A stretch of DNA of 64,000 nt from Saprospiraceae bacterium (lineage in GTDB: Bacteria > Bacteroidota > Bacteroidia > Chitinophagales > Saprospiraceae): contig JADJNW010000004.1 of the NCBI GenBank assembly GCA_016714085.1, forward strand, positions 186,001 through 250,000. The letters run 5' to 3'. The position numbers were made by a program, and so were the translations under genes. The notes beneath the pieces are model-generated. The model saw only the letters and a list, made by a program, of their open reading frames with translations, did no database searches and was not told the DNA's origin. The number at the start of each line of letters is the position of its first letter. The stretch's first letter is position 1. Below are positions 29,119-37,795 of the stretch, piece after piece.

Positions 29119-31122
29119 TCATTGTCCTTGCCTTCTTTGCATTATTCCTGGCTCTATGGCCATTGCTTTTTGAAAATATTCATTTCCCTTCTCTTGTTGC
29201 CCCGCATTATAATAAGCGCTACCGAGATTAAACAAAGCATCGGCGTCATTGGGATTCAATGCTACTGCTTTGGTAAAAAACTCAATCGCTTTTGTCAAAT
29301 TGCCAGCATTGCCATACGCCACGCCTAATCCTTGGATCGTACCGAAATCATTGGGTCGTAGCTGTTGCGCATTTTCCAGGTAACCAATCGCTGTTTGCCA
29401 TTCTTGTTTTTCTTGGGCATAATATCTTCCCGCCTCAAAATACGTATTTGCCAACTCATTCGTAGCTTTTTCAGGATCGAGATCCATTGCTTTTTGCCCA
29501 TATACAATAGCTTGATCATATTGCCCCAAAAAGCGGTAGCAAATGCCAAGATACAAATAAGCGTTTGCGTAATATGGATGAATCCTGATAGCCTCTAGCA
29601 GATGACCTGCTGCTTCGTTCAACATTTTCGAGCGTTGCTGCTCATTTTTTTCATCGACGGATCGCGTCACTAATTCGCTGCCTAAAGCGTTGCGTAGTTT
29701 TGCACTATTGGACGAAGTTTGAATATCGGTTGTAAAAAGGGTGAAATTATCTCTCCAGGCTGGGTTTCGGGCTATAGTTTTAATGCTGAATAGTAGTACA
29801 ATCACTAATAAGACGCTCAACGCCGGATACAATTGCCCAAAGCTCGTTATTTTTTTCTTAAAAGTCAAGTGGTAAGCCAAAGCAGCAATCGCAATACAAA
29901 AACCAACCGAAGGCATAAACAGCAGGCGCTCTGCCATATTCGTGCCTACCGGGAAAACAATGTTGGAAACCAGCGAAAGCGTCAATAAATAAAACAAGAT
30001 GCCATAAGCAATCGGATTTTTTTTGTGGAGGACTGCAATTGCATAAATACCAAGACCAATATATATCAATAAACTCAATAATACTTGCCAATCGCCGAAA
30101 TTCATGATGTCAATTTGACGGGGATAGTAGTCATGCGTCAATGGATGCGGAAACACCAGTAATTGCAGGTATTTGCCCAAAGTAAATAGCACCGTTGCAA
30201 AGCGTTCTCCAGTACTAAAAGATACATAATGATTGCCTTCTACCTTTAGGAAAGGATTGTTCATCAATTCCGCGGGAGAATTGCCACCTCCAAATCCGAT
30301 AATCGAAGTGCGAAGTACGAGGAACAGGGCCGCTGCCACAATAAAAGGAAGCGTTTGAACAAGAATTTGATTCGTTTTTGCCTTCGTAAAAAAATAAAAC
30401 GTAAGCGGTGCAATTATTACAAATGTGATCGCATTTTCTTTTGATAAAAGCGCCAAAAAAAAGATAATTCCAGCTAAGACATTCAGCCAATTTTTTTTCG
30501 CTCGAAATGCCTGGAAAGAAAAGTATAATGCTGTCAAACTCCCCAATAAAGCCAGGATTTCATCGCGTCCTTTGATATTCGCAACCGCCTCCGTATGAAT
30601 CGGATGCGTGATAAATAGTAAACTTGTTGCGATTGCAATAAAATAAGCCTTTGTCGGATCTTGTTTAGGGCGGAATAATTGCAATAACAGCCAGTACAAT
30701 ACGAAGCCCGTCAGTCCATAGAATAAAGCATTCATCAAATGCCCGACAAAAGGATTCCCCCCAAAGAATTGATATTCAATTGCAAACAAAATTAAACTCA
30801 ATGGACGATAGCGCCCTCCAGCCACCAACGTTGCTTTGCCTTCTTCTTTGAAATAGCCATAAAATGTATCGTATTGCAAAATGCCTGGAATGCCTTGCAA
30901 ACCATTGGTAGTGAGCATATTTTGTGTAATTACAATCGCATCATCTTGCGCGTAATCGTGCGTAAACGTATTCGCGTACAATAGGAATCCCAGTGCAAAA
31001 ATCACCCAGGCGTGCAGCCACGTATTGGTAAACCAAGCAGGCGTGCTTAGAGATGCTGCATTTGGAGCATTTTTAGAAGTATGTTTAGCCGCTTTCTCAA
31101 TTTTTGGATGCCTCTTTGCCAT
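29119..31122 (-). CDS. TPR-containing polytopic membrane glycosyltransferase-like protein
   Basis: A 667-residue protein with about 10-12 membrane helices (about residues 35-450) followed by a soluble region of tetratricopeptide repeats (about 510-660, for example ANAYLYLGICYRFLGQYDQA and DADALFNLGSAYYNAGQQEKG). The layout resembles the TMTC or O-mannosyltransferase-like group (membrane part plus C-terminal TPRs). The DD in the first loop (YAQDDAIVIT) would fit the GT-C active-site position near the first periplasmic loop. A lipid-linked sugar donor is likely, but the acceptor is unknown. It is divergent from the amidohydrolase operon and lies about 100 bp from the GH3 fusion on the same strand. 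Confidence 0.75.
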   Translation of the reverse strand: MAKRHPKIEKAAKHTSKNAPNAASLSTPAWFTNTWLHAWVIFALGFLLYANTFTHDYAQDDAIVITQNMLTTNGLQGIPGILQYDTFYGYFKEEGKATLVAGGRYRPLSLILFAIEYQFFGGNPFVGHLMNALFYGLTGFVLYWLLLQLFRPKQDPTKAYFIAIATSLLFITHPIHTEAVANIKGRDEILALLGSLTALYFSFQAFRAKKNWLNVLAGIIFFLALLSKENAITFVIIAPLTFYFFTKAKTNQILVQTLPFIVAAALFLVLRTSIIGFGGGNSPAELMNNPFLKVEGNHYVSFSTGERFATVLFTLGKYLQLLVFPHPLTHDYYPRQIDIMNFGDWQVLLSLLIYIGLGIYAIAVLHKKNPIAYGILFYLLTLSLVSNIVFPVGTNMAERLLFMPSVGFCIAIAALAYHLTFKKKITSFGQLYPALSVLLVIVLLFSIKTIARNPAWRDNFTLFTTDIQTSSNSAKLRNALGSELVTRSVDEKNEQQRSKMLNEAAGHLLEAIRIHPYYANAYLYLGICYRFLGQYDQAIVYGQKAMDLDPEKATNELANTYFEAGRYYAQEKQEWQTAIGYLENAQQLRPNDFGTIQGLGVAYGNAGNLTKAIEFFTKAVALNPNDADALFNLGSAYYNAGQQEKGNEYFQKAMAIEPGIMQRRQGQ

Positions 31123-31180
31123 AGCTTTTACAAAACATTTAACGAATCTTCATCAAATCATCGGACACTATATCGCTATA

Positions 31181-31199
31181 TCACCACATCACCAAATAA
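31181..31199 (+). repeat. Dispersed intergenic repeat, copy A
   Basis: A 19-bp stretch beginning TCACCACATC and ending ACCAAATAA, in the gap upstream of the TPR gene start. An identical copy is at 35829-35847, in the leader of the ACMSD gene. Similar but degenerate ATCACNA word strings occur at 56213-56262. Confidence 0.6.
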
Positions 31200-31310
31200 T
31201 AGAGCCAAATTATTCATTTTCTTTTTTTGACAAAACATTTTAGCCTTGCTTTCCTAAAAAAAAATTGCTTCCCTTCGGAAAAAAATAAACGGCGATCGCT
31301 TTGTCTAATG

Positions 31311-31350
31311 CAATAATAATTCTAATGCTTAGAATGACGCACTATTATTG
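31311..31350. promoter_or_regulatory. Two-part inverted repeat upstream of the amidohydrolase operon
   Basis: Nested inverted repeats: CAATAATA at 31311-31318 with TATTATTG at 31343-31350, and inside it ATTCTA at 31319-31324 with TAGAAT at 31330-31335. The inner pair has a 5-nt loop. It lies 15-50 nt upstream of the TATATTTG element at 31365. It may be an operator or a cruciform; no regulator gene is adjacent. Confidence 0.4.
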
Positions 31351-31364
31351 TTTATGACAATTTG

Positions 31365-31372
31365 TATATTTG
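31365..31372 (+). promoter_or_regulatory. Candidate -7 promoter element of the amidohydrolase operon
   Basis: TATATTTG fits TAnnTTTG, 40 nt before the ATG at 31412. The only TTG nearby (31348-31350) is too close (14 nt) to serve as a standard -33 element, so activator dependence is possible. Confidence 0.4.
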
Positions 31373-31411
31373 AAAAATCGAAATCTCTTCATTCAAAAAT
31401 CAAGTAACAAA

Positions 31412-32926
31412 ATGAAGTATCACTTACTATTGATTGCGATGCTATTTTCGGCAGTTACGGCTACTTTTGGCCAATTTGGCCAGGTTCCAGCGCCAGCGGA
31501 AATAGTGACTTCTCCGGTTACCCGGACGATTGCCCTCAAAAATGCTAATATCATACCCAGTCCCGGTCAGATGATTGAAAAAGGTACTGTTGTTATCAAG
31601 GATGGTTTGATTTTAGCCGTAGGGAAAGATGTGAAAATTCCGATAGATGCTAAGGTAATTGACGCCGACTCGATGTACGTTTATGCTGGTTTTATTGATG
31701 GATTGTCGCACGTGGGTATTCCTGCTCCCCAGAACAATCAAGGACAAGGAGGTTTTGGTGCACAAGCACAACGTGGTCAGACTCAGAGTCAACCGCAGAT
31801 TGATCGGGGAAACCCATCGAATGAAGTGGCTGGTATCTTACCTGAAAGAAGCGTAGAAACAGTGGTCAAAATGGACGACAAATCTGTCGCTGACCTCCGC
31901 AAATTGGGCTTCACGGCAGCGCACGTCGTGCCGCGCGGCAATATGCTTCCTGGCAAAGGCGCTATTGTTCTGTTGAACGAAAAATCACCTTATTTGCGCA
32001 AAGATGCTTCGTTTTTCAGCCAGCTTCAAGGATCGGGGCGTATGTACCCAAGTACCGTGATTGCTGTGATGTCAAAATATCGGGAATTGTACAAGCAAGC
32101 GGAGCAAGCCAAAATGCACGAGGCGATGTTTGCCAAGAGCCCGAAAGGTATGGAGCGCCCGAATTACAGCCCAACGCTGCAAGCGTTTTATCCTGTGATT
32201 GACAAGAAACAAACGGTTTTCTTCAATGCGGAAGATGTCTTGTCTATTTATCGGGTCTTTACTTTGCAAAAGGACTTAGGTTTTTCAATGGTTTTAGCGA
32301 ATGTGAAACAAGGATGGGATCATGCGGACGCTATTAAATCTAAAGGGATTCCGGTGATTTTGTCATTGGATTTGCCGGAAGAGCCTAAAACAAGTGAGAA
32401 TGCACAAGCGAATAACCCAAATGGAAGAACGCCGGGCAGATTGGTAGCAGATCGCAATGACCAGTCGAACAGCGAAGATGCTAAAAGAGAAGAACCAAAG
32501 GAAAAAGTAGCCGCCGACCCGGAAAAAGAAAAGCTCGAAGCGCGCCGCAAAGAGGAAATGAAAAAATATTTAGCGCAAGCAGGGGTATTTGAAAAGAAAG
32601 GCATTGAATTTGGCTTGGCTACTACGGATGCGGATAGCAAAAATATCCAAGGCAATTTGCGGAAAATGATCGAAAATGGCTTGACCGAAAAAGCGGCTTT
32701 AGCAGCTTTGACAACGACTCCAGCAAAAATGCTGGGTTTGTCCGATGTATTGGGTACAATTGAAAAGGGCAAAATTGGCAACCTCGTGGTGACGAGCAAG
32801 CCTTATTTTGATGAAAAAGCCAAAGTGAAATATGTAATTGTAGATGGTCAATTGTTTGAATACGAAGACGAGCCAGCCGCACCTGCTAATCGCGGACGAC
32901 GTCCAACTGGAGGAGGAACAAATTAA
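31412..32926 (+). CDS. Secreted amidohydrolase-fold protein, metal site incomplete
   Basis: A 504-residue protein with a signal peptide (MKYHLLLIAMLFSAVTATFGQ), start at 31412 rather than 31370. The amidohydrolase layout is clear: the N-terminal beta-sandwich ending YAGFIDGLSHVGIP, the barrel, and the C-terminal ITTTPAKMLGLSD-type end (here ALTTTPAKMLGL, IEKGKIGNLVV). The HxH metal motif is lost: canonical D-A-H-x-H is D-G-L-S-H. The His region of strand 5 or 6 is also absent, and a low-complexity insert (ENAQANNPNGR...) sits about residues 330-380. It is first in an operon with two related genes, spaced 35 bp to the next. The protein may be catalytically inactive or use another chemistry. 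Confidence 0.82.
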   Translation: MKYHLLLIAMLFSAVTATFGQFGQVPAPAEIVTSPVTRTIALKNANIIPSPGQMIEKGTVVIKDGLILAVGKDVKIPIDAKVIDADSMYVYAGFIDGLSHVGIPAPQNNQGQGGFGAQAQRGQTQSQPQIDRGNPSNEVAGILPERSVETVVKMDDKSVADLRKLGFTAAHVVPRGNMLPGKGAIVLLNEKSPYLRKDASFFSQLQGSGRMYPSTVIAVMSKYRELYKQAEQAKMHEAMFAKSPKGMERPNYSPTLQAFYPVIDKKQTVFFNAEDVLSIYRVFTLQKDLGFSMVLANVKQGWDHADAIKSKGIPVILSLDLPEEPKTSENAQANNPNGRTPGRLVADRNDQSNSEDAKREEPKEKVAADPEKEKLEARRKEEMKKYLAQAGVFEKKGIEFGLATTDADSKNIQGNLRKMIENGLTEKAALAALTTTPAKMLGLSDVLGTIEKGKIGNLVVTSKPYFDEKAKVKYVIVDGQLFEYEDEPAAPANRGRRPTGGGTN

Positions 32927-32961
32927 TTTTCAAAGTTTAATTTGTAGAAAAAATTCTTAAT

Positions 32962-34329
32962 ATGAAAAATTATATCATTCTCATCATAACCTTTTTTGCG
33001 GTAAGCGCCGTTTTCGCGCAGCCCAAAACAGGTAGCTTACTCATTAAAAATGGTACAATTCTCACTATAACCAAAGGGACTTTGGAAAATAGCGATGTAC
33101 TGATCGAAAATGGAAAAATCACGAAGATTGGCAAAAACCTCACTGCTCCTCGTGGTGTGGAAATAGTGGATGCGACGGGTCAATTTGTAATGCCCGGAAT
33201 TATTGATGCGCATTCGCATCAAGGTATCGCGGCTACTAACGAAGGCACAAATCCTATCACGCCGGAAGTTTTTATCGGTGATGCTTTAGATCCTGTGGAC
33301 ATTGGATTGTATCGAGCATTGGCGGGCGGTTGCACCAGCTCGCACGCGATGCACGGCTCTGCGAATGTGATTGGTGGCGAATGCGAGACTATCAAGCATC
33401 GTTGGGGTACTATGAATCCGCAGGGCATTGTAATGGAAGGCGCACCACGCACGATCAAATTTGCTTTAGGTGAAAACCCAATGCGCTCGCATGGCGAAGG
33501 CAGTGGCAAAGTACCTAGCACGCGCATGGGGGTTGAATTTGTAATCCGTGAGGCTTTTACAAATGCCCAAAAATATATGGCTGCCTGGGACAAGTACAAC
33601 AAAGAAAAAGCGACAAACCCTACTGCCGTAGCCCCTACTTATAATCGTCGTATGGAGACTTTGTCCGATATTTTGAAAGGCAATATTATTATTCATTGTC
33701 ATTCTTATCGGGCGGACGAAATTTATATGCTACTCAATGTTTGTAAGGATTTTGGCGTAAAAAAATTGGTTTTCCAACATACCAACGAAGGTTTCAAAGT
33801 AGCGCCCGAACTCGCAGCTTTTGGAGCAGGCGCTTCGGTATTTGCTGACTGGTGGGCTTACAAATTTGAAGTCTATTATTCTACGGCTTACAACGCCGCA
33901 ATTTTGACCAAAAATGGTGTAGTTACTTCTATTAACTCTGATGATGCAAATTTGATTCGACATCTCAACCATGAAGCTGCTAAAACCCAGCGTTATGGCG
34001 GCTTGAGCGACGACGAGGCTTTGGCTTTGATTACAATTAACCCCGCGAAACAATTGGGCGTTGCTGATCGCATTGGTTCGATTGAAGTTGGCAAAGATGG
34101 CGATATTGCTATTTTCGACAAGCATCCGCTTTCAGTGTATTCGGTTGTGCAAAAATCAATTATAGAGGGTATCGTTTATTTTGATATTGCAAAAAGCCCA
34201 GACGATGCGCGGGTAAGCGTGAATCCTGAGGAAGCGCTGCCTGCCTTCTCGTTGGAATCTCATGGTCACTCAGAGTTTGATTCTTGCATGAAGGATATGT
34301 TTGAATTCCTCTTTGGCTCGAAAGAATAA
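32962..34329 (+). CDS. Secreted amidohydrolase (imidazolonepropionase-like) with complete metal site
   Basis: A 455-residue, signal-peptide-bearing hydrolase of the amidohydrolase superfamily. Metal-site residues visible: the HSH of PGIIDAHSHQG (strand 1), IIHCHSYRADE (strand 5), KLVFQHTNEG (strand 6) and the catalytic Asp in SINSDDANLIRHL. The C-terminal ITINPAKQLGVADRIGSIEVGKDGDIAIF is the standard family end. The substrate is probably a cyclic amide or peptide-like ring, but this cannot be pinned down. It is the only one of the three neighbouring paralogues with the full set of ligands. The gap to the next gene is 43 bp. Confidence 0.88.
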   Translation: MKNYIILIITFFAVSAVFAQPKTGSLLIKNGTILTITKGTLENSDVLIENGKITKIGKNLTAPRGVEIVDATGQFVMPGIIDAHSHQGIAATNEGTNPITPEVFIGDALDPVDIGLYRALAGGCTSSHAMHGSANVIGGECETIKHRWGTMNPQGIVMEGAPRTIKFALGENPMRSHGEGSGKVPSTRMGVEFVIREAFTNAQKYMAAWDKYNKEKATNPTAVAPTYNRRMETLSDILKGNIIIHCHSYRADEIYMLLNVCKDFGVKKLVFQHTNEGFKVAPELAAFGAGASVFADWWAYKFEVYYSTAYNAAILTKNGVVTSINSDDANLIRHLNHEAAKTQRYGGLSDDEALALITINPAKQLGVADRIGSIEVGKDGDIAIFDKHPLSVYSVVQKSIIEGIVYFDIAKSPDDARVSVNPEEALPAFSLESHGHSEFDSCMKDMFEFLFGSKE

Positions 34330-34372
34330 TGCATTCATGATTTTCATTTTTTATTCAAAAGAAAATTCTAAA

Positions 34373-35674
34373 ATGAAACATATTGTAAAAATATCTTTAA
34401 CGATATGCTTGTCAATCAGTACTTTACTGATAAATGCGCAAGTGGTTGGAAAATCAGCGAGAGGTACATTCGCTTTAACCAATGCTACGATTGTCACCGT
34501 CACCAAAGGCACCGTGCAAGGCACTTTGCTGATTCAGGATGGGAAGATTGCTGGCATCGGCACAAATGTAAACGTACCAACAGGTGCAACAACAATTGAT
34601 TGCTCTGGTAAATTTATTTATCCTGGTTTGATTGATGGCGGTACTCAATTGGGCTTGAACGAAGTGGGCTCTGTTTCTCTGACGCAAGATTTCAATGAAA
34701 TTGGAGATTTTACACCACAAATGCAGGCGCTGACTGCCGTAAATCCTAATGCAAGCGCTATCCCTGTGACCCGCGTAGAAGGTGTTACAACTGTTTTGAC
34801 GCAACCGAGTGGCGGCGTTTTTCCCGGCACTGCTGCGCTGATTAATCTGGTGGGCTATACGCCAGATCAAATGTACGCTGGCTTTAAGGGTTTGGTACTC
34901 AATTTCCCGGAGGTGCGTCGTCGCCCATTTGGCAATGATACCCGCACCGATGAGGATTTGAAAAAAGAAGAAGAAAAACTCATCAAGCAATTGAACGAAA
35001 TTTGGGATCAAGGAGCGCTTTACGCAAAAATCAAAGCAGATGGCGGCCAAACCGAGTACAACCCAGAAATGGAAGCCGTTTCAGCGGTTGTGAAAGGGGA
35101 TATGACTTTGTTGCTAGAAGTAAATCGCAATAATGCGATTGAATCGGCAATCAAATGGGTACAAGATAGAAAGATTAAAAAAGTCGTTTTCACAGTCGTA
35201 GCGGAAGGTTGGAGAGTAGCTGATAAAATTGCAGCAGCGAATATTCCAGTAATTACGGGGCCGGTGATTGCCTTACCGACACGCGAGAGTGATCGCTATG
35301 ACAAAGCCTACGCCAATGCTGGTTTGATGCAAAAAGCAGGTGTAAAAGTAGTGCTTCGCACCAATGACAACGAAAACGTGCGCAATCTGCCTTTCAATGC
35401 TGGTTATGCCGTTGCTTATGGCATGGATAAAGACGCTGCCCTCAAGGCGGTGACCATTACTGCGGCGGAGATTTTTGGTGTGGATAAGACGCTGGGTTCT
35501 TTGGAAGTGGGCAAAAGTGCAACTTTGTTCGTTTCTACTGGCGACCCATTCGAGACCAAAACCAAGATCACCAACTTATTCATTGATGGCTGGAATGTGG
35601 CATTGGAAAGTAGGCATACGCAATTGTATGAAGAGTTTTTAGATCGCAAGCCAGGCTTGAATAAAGGCAAATAA
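34373..35674 (+). CDS. Secreted amidohydrolase-fold protein lacking metal ligands
   Basis: A 433-residue exported protein (signal peptide MKHIVKISLTICLSISTLLINAQ minus its last residues; start at 34373, not 34301). The fold is recognisable (LTNATIVTVTKGTVQGTLLIQDGKIAGIG, and the C-terminal KAVTITAAEIFGVDKTLGSLEVGK), but the metal motif reads IDGGTQLGL where a working enzyme has IDxHxH. No other His lies where strand 5 and 6 ligands are expected (LLLEVNRNN, VVFTVVAEGW). It is therefore probably a non-catalytic relative or partner of the middle gene. It is last in the operon and is followed by a hairpin and a strong terminator. Confidence 0.8.
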   Translation: MKHIVKISLTICLSISTLLINAQVVGKSARGTFALTNATIVTVTKGTVQGTLLIQDGKIAGIGTNVNVPTGATTIDCSGKFIYPGLIDGGTQLGLNEVGSVSLTQDFNEIGDFTPQMQALTAVNPNASAIPVTRVEGVTTVLTQPSGGVFPGTAALINLVGYTPDQMYAGFKGLVLNFPEVRRRPFGNDTRTDEDLKKEEEKLIKQLNEIWDQGALYAKIKADGGQTEYNPEMEAVSAVVKGDMTLLLEVNRNNAIESAIKWVQDRKIKKVVFTVVAEGWRVADKIAAANIPVITGPVIALPTRESDRYDKAYANAGLMQKAGVKVVLRTNDNENVRNLPFNAGYAVAYGMDKDAALKAVTITAAEIFGVDKTLGSLEVGKSATLFVSTGDPFETKTKITNLFIDGWNVALESRHTQLYEEFLDRKPGLNKGK

Positions 35675-35679
35675 TTCAT

Positions 35680-35709
35680 TCATCTGATGACTTTCGAGTC
35701 ACCAGATGA
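35680..35709. other. Perfect-loop hairpin after the amidohydrolase operon
   Basis: A 13-bp stem with one mismatch closes a TTCG tetraloop (35693-35696); the arms begin TCATCTG and end CAGATGA. There is no T-tract behind it, so it more probably protects the 3' end or belongs to the intergenic word repeats than terminates by itself. Confidence 0.5.
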
Positions 35710-35731
35710 GTGAACCATTATTTCTACGCAT

Positions 35732-35777
35732 CAAAGTGTAGGGAAGGATTCGTTCTTTCTCTACGCTTTGTTATTTT
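35732..35777 (+). terminator. Intrinsic terminator of the amidohydrolase operon
   Basis: A long stem, left arm CAAAGTGTAGGG and right arm TCTCTACGCTTTG, with G-U pairs and an 8-nt loop, followed by TTATTTT. It lies 58 nt behind the stop codon at 35674. Confidence 0.65.
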
Positions 35778-35828
35778 AAAAAAATTCTTCCTGAGAAAAC
35801 AACATTGCACTTCTCCAAATCACTAAAT

Positions 35829-35847
35829 TCACCACATCACCAAATAA
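35829..35847 (+). repeat. Dispersed intergenic repeat, copy B
   Basis: Identical to the 19-bp stretch at 31181-31199; here it lies 9 nt before the ATG at 35856, inside the leader of the ACMSD gene. Confidence 0.6.
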
Positions 35848-35855
35848 AACCTGTG

Positions 35856-36866
35856 ATGCTCAAAATAGATATGCATACCCATATTATTCCATCGGAGTTG
35901 CCGCGCTGGGCAGATAAATTTGGTTATAAGGGATTTATATATCTGGAAAAACATAGGACTGGCTACGCTCGCATGATGCGAGACGATCAATTTTTCCGCG
36001 AAATAGGCTCGAATTGCTGGGATCCTGTCGAACGCATCGAAGAATACGCAAGCCATAAAACCCAAGTGCAGGTTGTTTGCACGATTCCGGTTTTGTTTTC
36101 TTATTGGGCGAAACCGCAGGATACGCTTGAGATTGCTATGTTTCTCAATGATCATATTGCACAATTGGTCCAGGATAATCCACTGCATTATCTTGGTCTA
36201 GGAACGCTGCCTATGCAAGATACAGACTTGGCAATCAAAGAATTAGAGCGATGTAAAGAGATTGGACTACTCGGTTGTCAAATTGGCTCTAATATCAACG
36301 ATCTCAATCTGAGTGAAGCACAGTTCTTTCCGATTTTTGAAGCTTGCCAAGCGCTTGGTATGGCGGTTTTAGTACATCCCTGGAATATGATGGGGATGCA
36401 ATCGATGGAGAAATACTGGTTGCCCTGGTTGGTGGGTATGCCCGCCGAGACTTCCCGGGCAATATGCTCGATGATTTTCAGTGGCATTTTTGAAAAATTA
36501 CCAAAATTAAGAGTTTGCTTTGCGCACGCGGGTGGCTCTTTCTTGCCAACGATTGGTCGCATCGAGCACGGTTACCATTGTCGACCAGACTTAGTAGCGA
36601 TTGATAATCCTGTCAATCCGCGTAATTACCTCGGCAAATTCTGGGTGGATTGCATTACCCACGACCCGAAAATGTTACAATATGTGCTGGATTTAATGGG
36701 AGATGACAAAGTTACGCTCGGCTCGGATTATCCTTTTCCACTCGGCGATCTCGATATTGGCGCTTTTATCGAGCAAATGGATTTGCCGGAATCTATTGTT
36801 CAAAAAATATTTTGTGATAATACACTGAATTGGTTAGGATTAGATATGGAATATTTTTTACAATAA
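35856..36866 (+). CDS. 2-amino-3-carboxymuconate-6-semialdehyde decarboxylase (ACMSD)
   Basis: A 336-residue amidohydrolase-type decarboxylase. It diverts ACMS of the kynurenine pathway away from quinolinate and NAD toward 2-aminomuconate. It matches the animal enzyme closely: start MLKIDMHTHIIP with the HxH metal pair, SYWAKPQDTLE, LGLGTLPMQDTDLA, the third His in VHPWNM, PWLVGMPAETSRAICSM, FAHAGG, and the metal Asp in LGSDYPFPLGD. The start at 35856 agrees with that homology; the earlier in-frame Met (35805) adds 17 unmatched residues. The first pathway enzyme, TDO, is in this window at 9.9 kb, but the genes between them are not. Confidence 0.93.
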   Translation: MLKIDMHTHIIPSELPRWADKFGYKGFIYLEKHRTGYARMMRDDQFFREIGSNCWDPVERIEEYASHKTQVQVVCTIPVLFSYWAKPQDTLEIAMFLNDHIAQLVQDNPLHYLGLGTLPMQDTDLAIKELERCKEIGLLGCQIGSNINDLNLSEAQFFPIFEACQALGMAVLVHPWNMMGMQSMEKYWLPWLVGMPAETSRAICSMIFSGIFEKLPKLRVCFAHAGGSFLPTIGRIEHGYHCRPDLVAIDNPVNPRNYLGKFWVDCITHDPKMLQYVLDLMGDDKVTLGSDYPFPLGDLDIGAFIEQMDLPESIVQKIFCDNTLNWLGLDMEYFLQ

Positions 36867-36942
36867 AATATTTTTCTACAATTATTACTTCGATTCTTTA
36901 TTTTCTATTTAACAAGACTAAATGAAATTTTTATAAATCAAT

Positions 36943-36950
36943 TATATTTG
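36943..36950 (+). promoter_or_regulatory. Candidate -7 element of the TIR-EAD11 gene
   Basis: TATATTTG fits TAnnTTTG, 62 nt before the ATG at 37012. No clear -33 TTG lies at the right distance. Confidence 0.4.
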
Positions 36951-37011
36951 TAATGTACTTGAAAATGTGCTTATTGTAATAAAAAATTAAGCCACCGGAA
37001 AAAACCAACAC

Positions 37012-37779
37012 ATGAGCCAGCCAATCCATGTTTTTATTTCTTACGCACATAAAGATGAGGCTTTCAAGGATGAGTTAATGATTCACCTGAAACCCTTGGA
37101 ACGCGGTGGTATCATTGATGTGTGGCAAGATAGAGAAATAGACGCTGGCGATACCTGGAATGCGGAGATTCAAGAGGCATTGCTTAAAGCCAGGGTGATT
37201 CTATTTTTGGTAAGCTCCGACTTTATGGCGTCCGATTTTATTCATCGGGAGGAGATGAAAAGAGCCATTGAAAAACATAAGCAGGACAAGGTTTCCATTG
37301 TGCCAGTCTGGATTAGGCCCTCCGCAAACTCCTATTCTGAGCTCGATCAATTTCAATCCTTGCCCAAAGATCGCAAACCCGTGTCGAAATGGGATGACCG
37401 CGATGAAGCCTGGGTGAACGTGGTGCAAGCCTTGCGCCGACTTTTTGATAAACTGAATAATCCTAATCCTTCTACGACGCCTGTAAATACTGACCCTGCG
37501 CCAAATGTGAGTCCGATTGTGCAAAATACAGCGCCTTCGCTAGATAAAAGCAAAATCCGCGATATGATTGTGAAAGGCAAGCTTAAGGATGCCCTGCAAA
37601 CCGTCCTGGATTATGCTGAGAACAACAATCTCGACACATCAAACGAACTCACCCTCCTGCTGGGCCGACTCAATGACCTCGAACGCCAGGAACGACTGGG
37701 CTTACAGAGTTATTCTGAGCTGCAAATCGGTAGAAATAATGTGGTGAATGCTTTATTAGGAATATTAGGCGAATTGTAA
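37012..37779 (+). CDS. TIR domain protein with C-terminal effector-associated domain (EAD11-like)
   Basis: A 255-residue soluble protein. Residues 1-145 form a TIR domain: box 1 VFISYAHKDEAF (7-18), DVWQDREIDAG (36-46) and a putative catalytic Glu at 80 or 81 in FIHREEMKRAIE. TIR domains either cleave NAD or act as adaptors. A Pro, Asn and Thr-rich linker (150-178) is followed by residues 180-255, KIRDMIVKGKLKDALQTVLD to NDLERQERLGLQSY, which match effector-associated domain 11 as I recall it (Aravind group, bacterial conflict systems). EADs recruit effectors to a partner carrying the same EAD, often an NTPase. No such partner lies within this window. It has its own promoter and converges with the methyltransferase gene. 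Confidence 0.8.
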   Translation: MSQPIHVFISYAHKDEAFKDELMIHLKPLERGGIIDVWQDREIDAGDTWNAEIQEALLKARVILFLVSSDFMASDFIHREEMKRAIEKHKQDKVSIVPVWIRPSANSYSELDQFQSLPKDRKPVSKWDDRDEAWVNVVQALRRLFDKLNNPNPSTTPVNTDPAPNVSPIVQNTAPSLDKSKIRDMIVKGKLKDALQTVLDYAENNNLDTSNELTLLLGRLNDLERQERLGLQSYSELQIGRNNVVNALLGILGEL

Positions 37780-37795
37780 TAATTCAAAAATAAAA

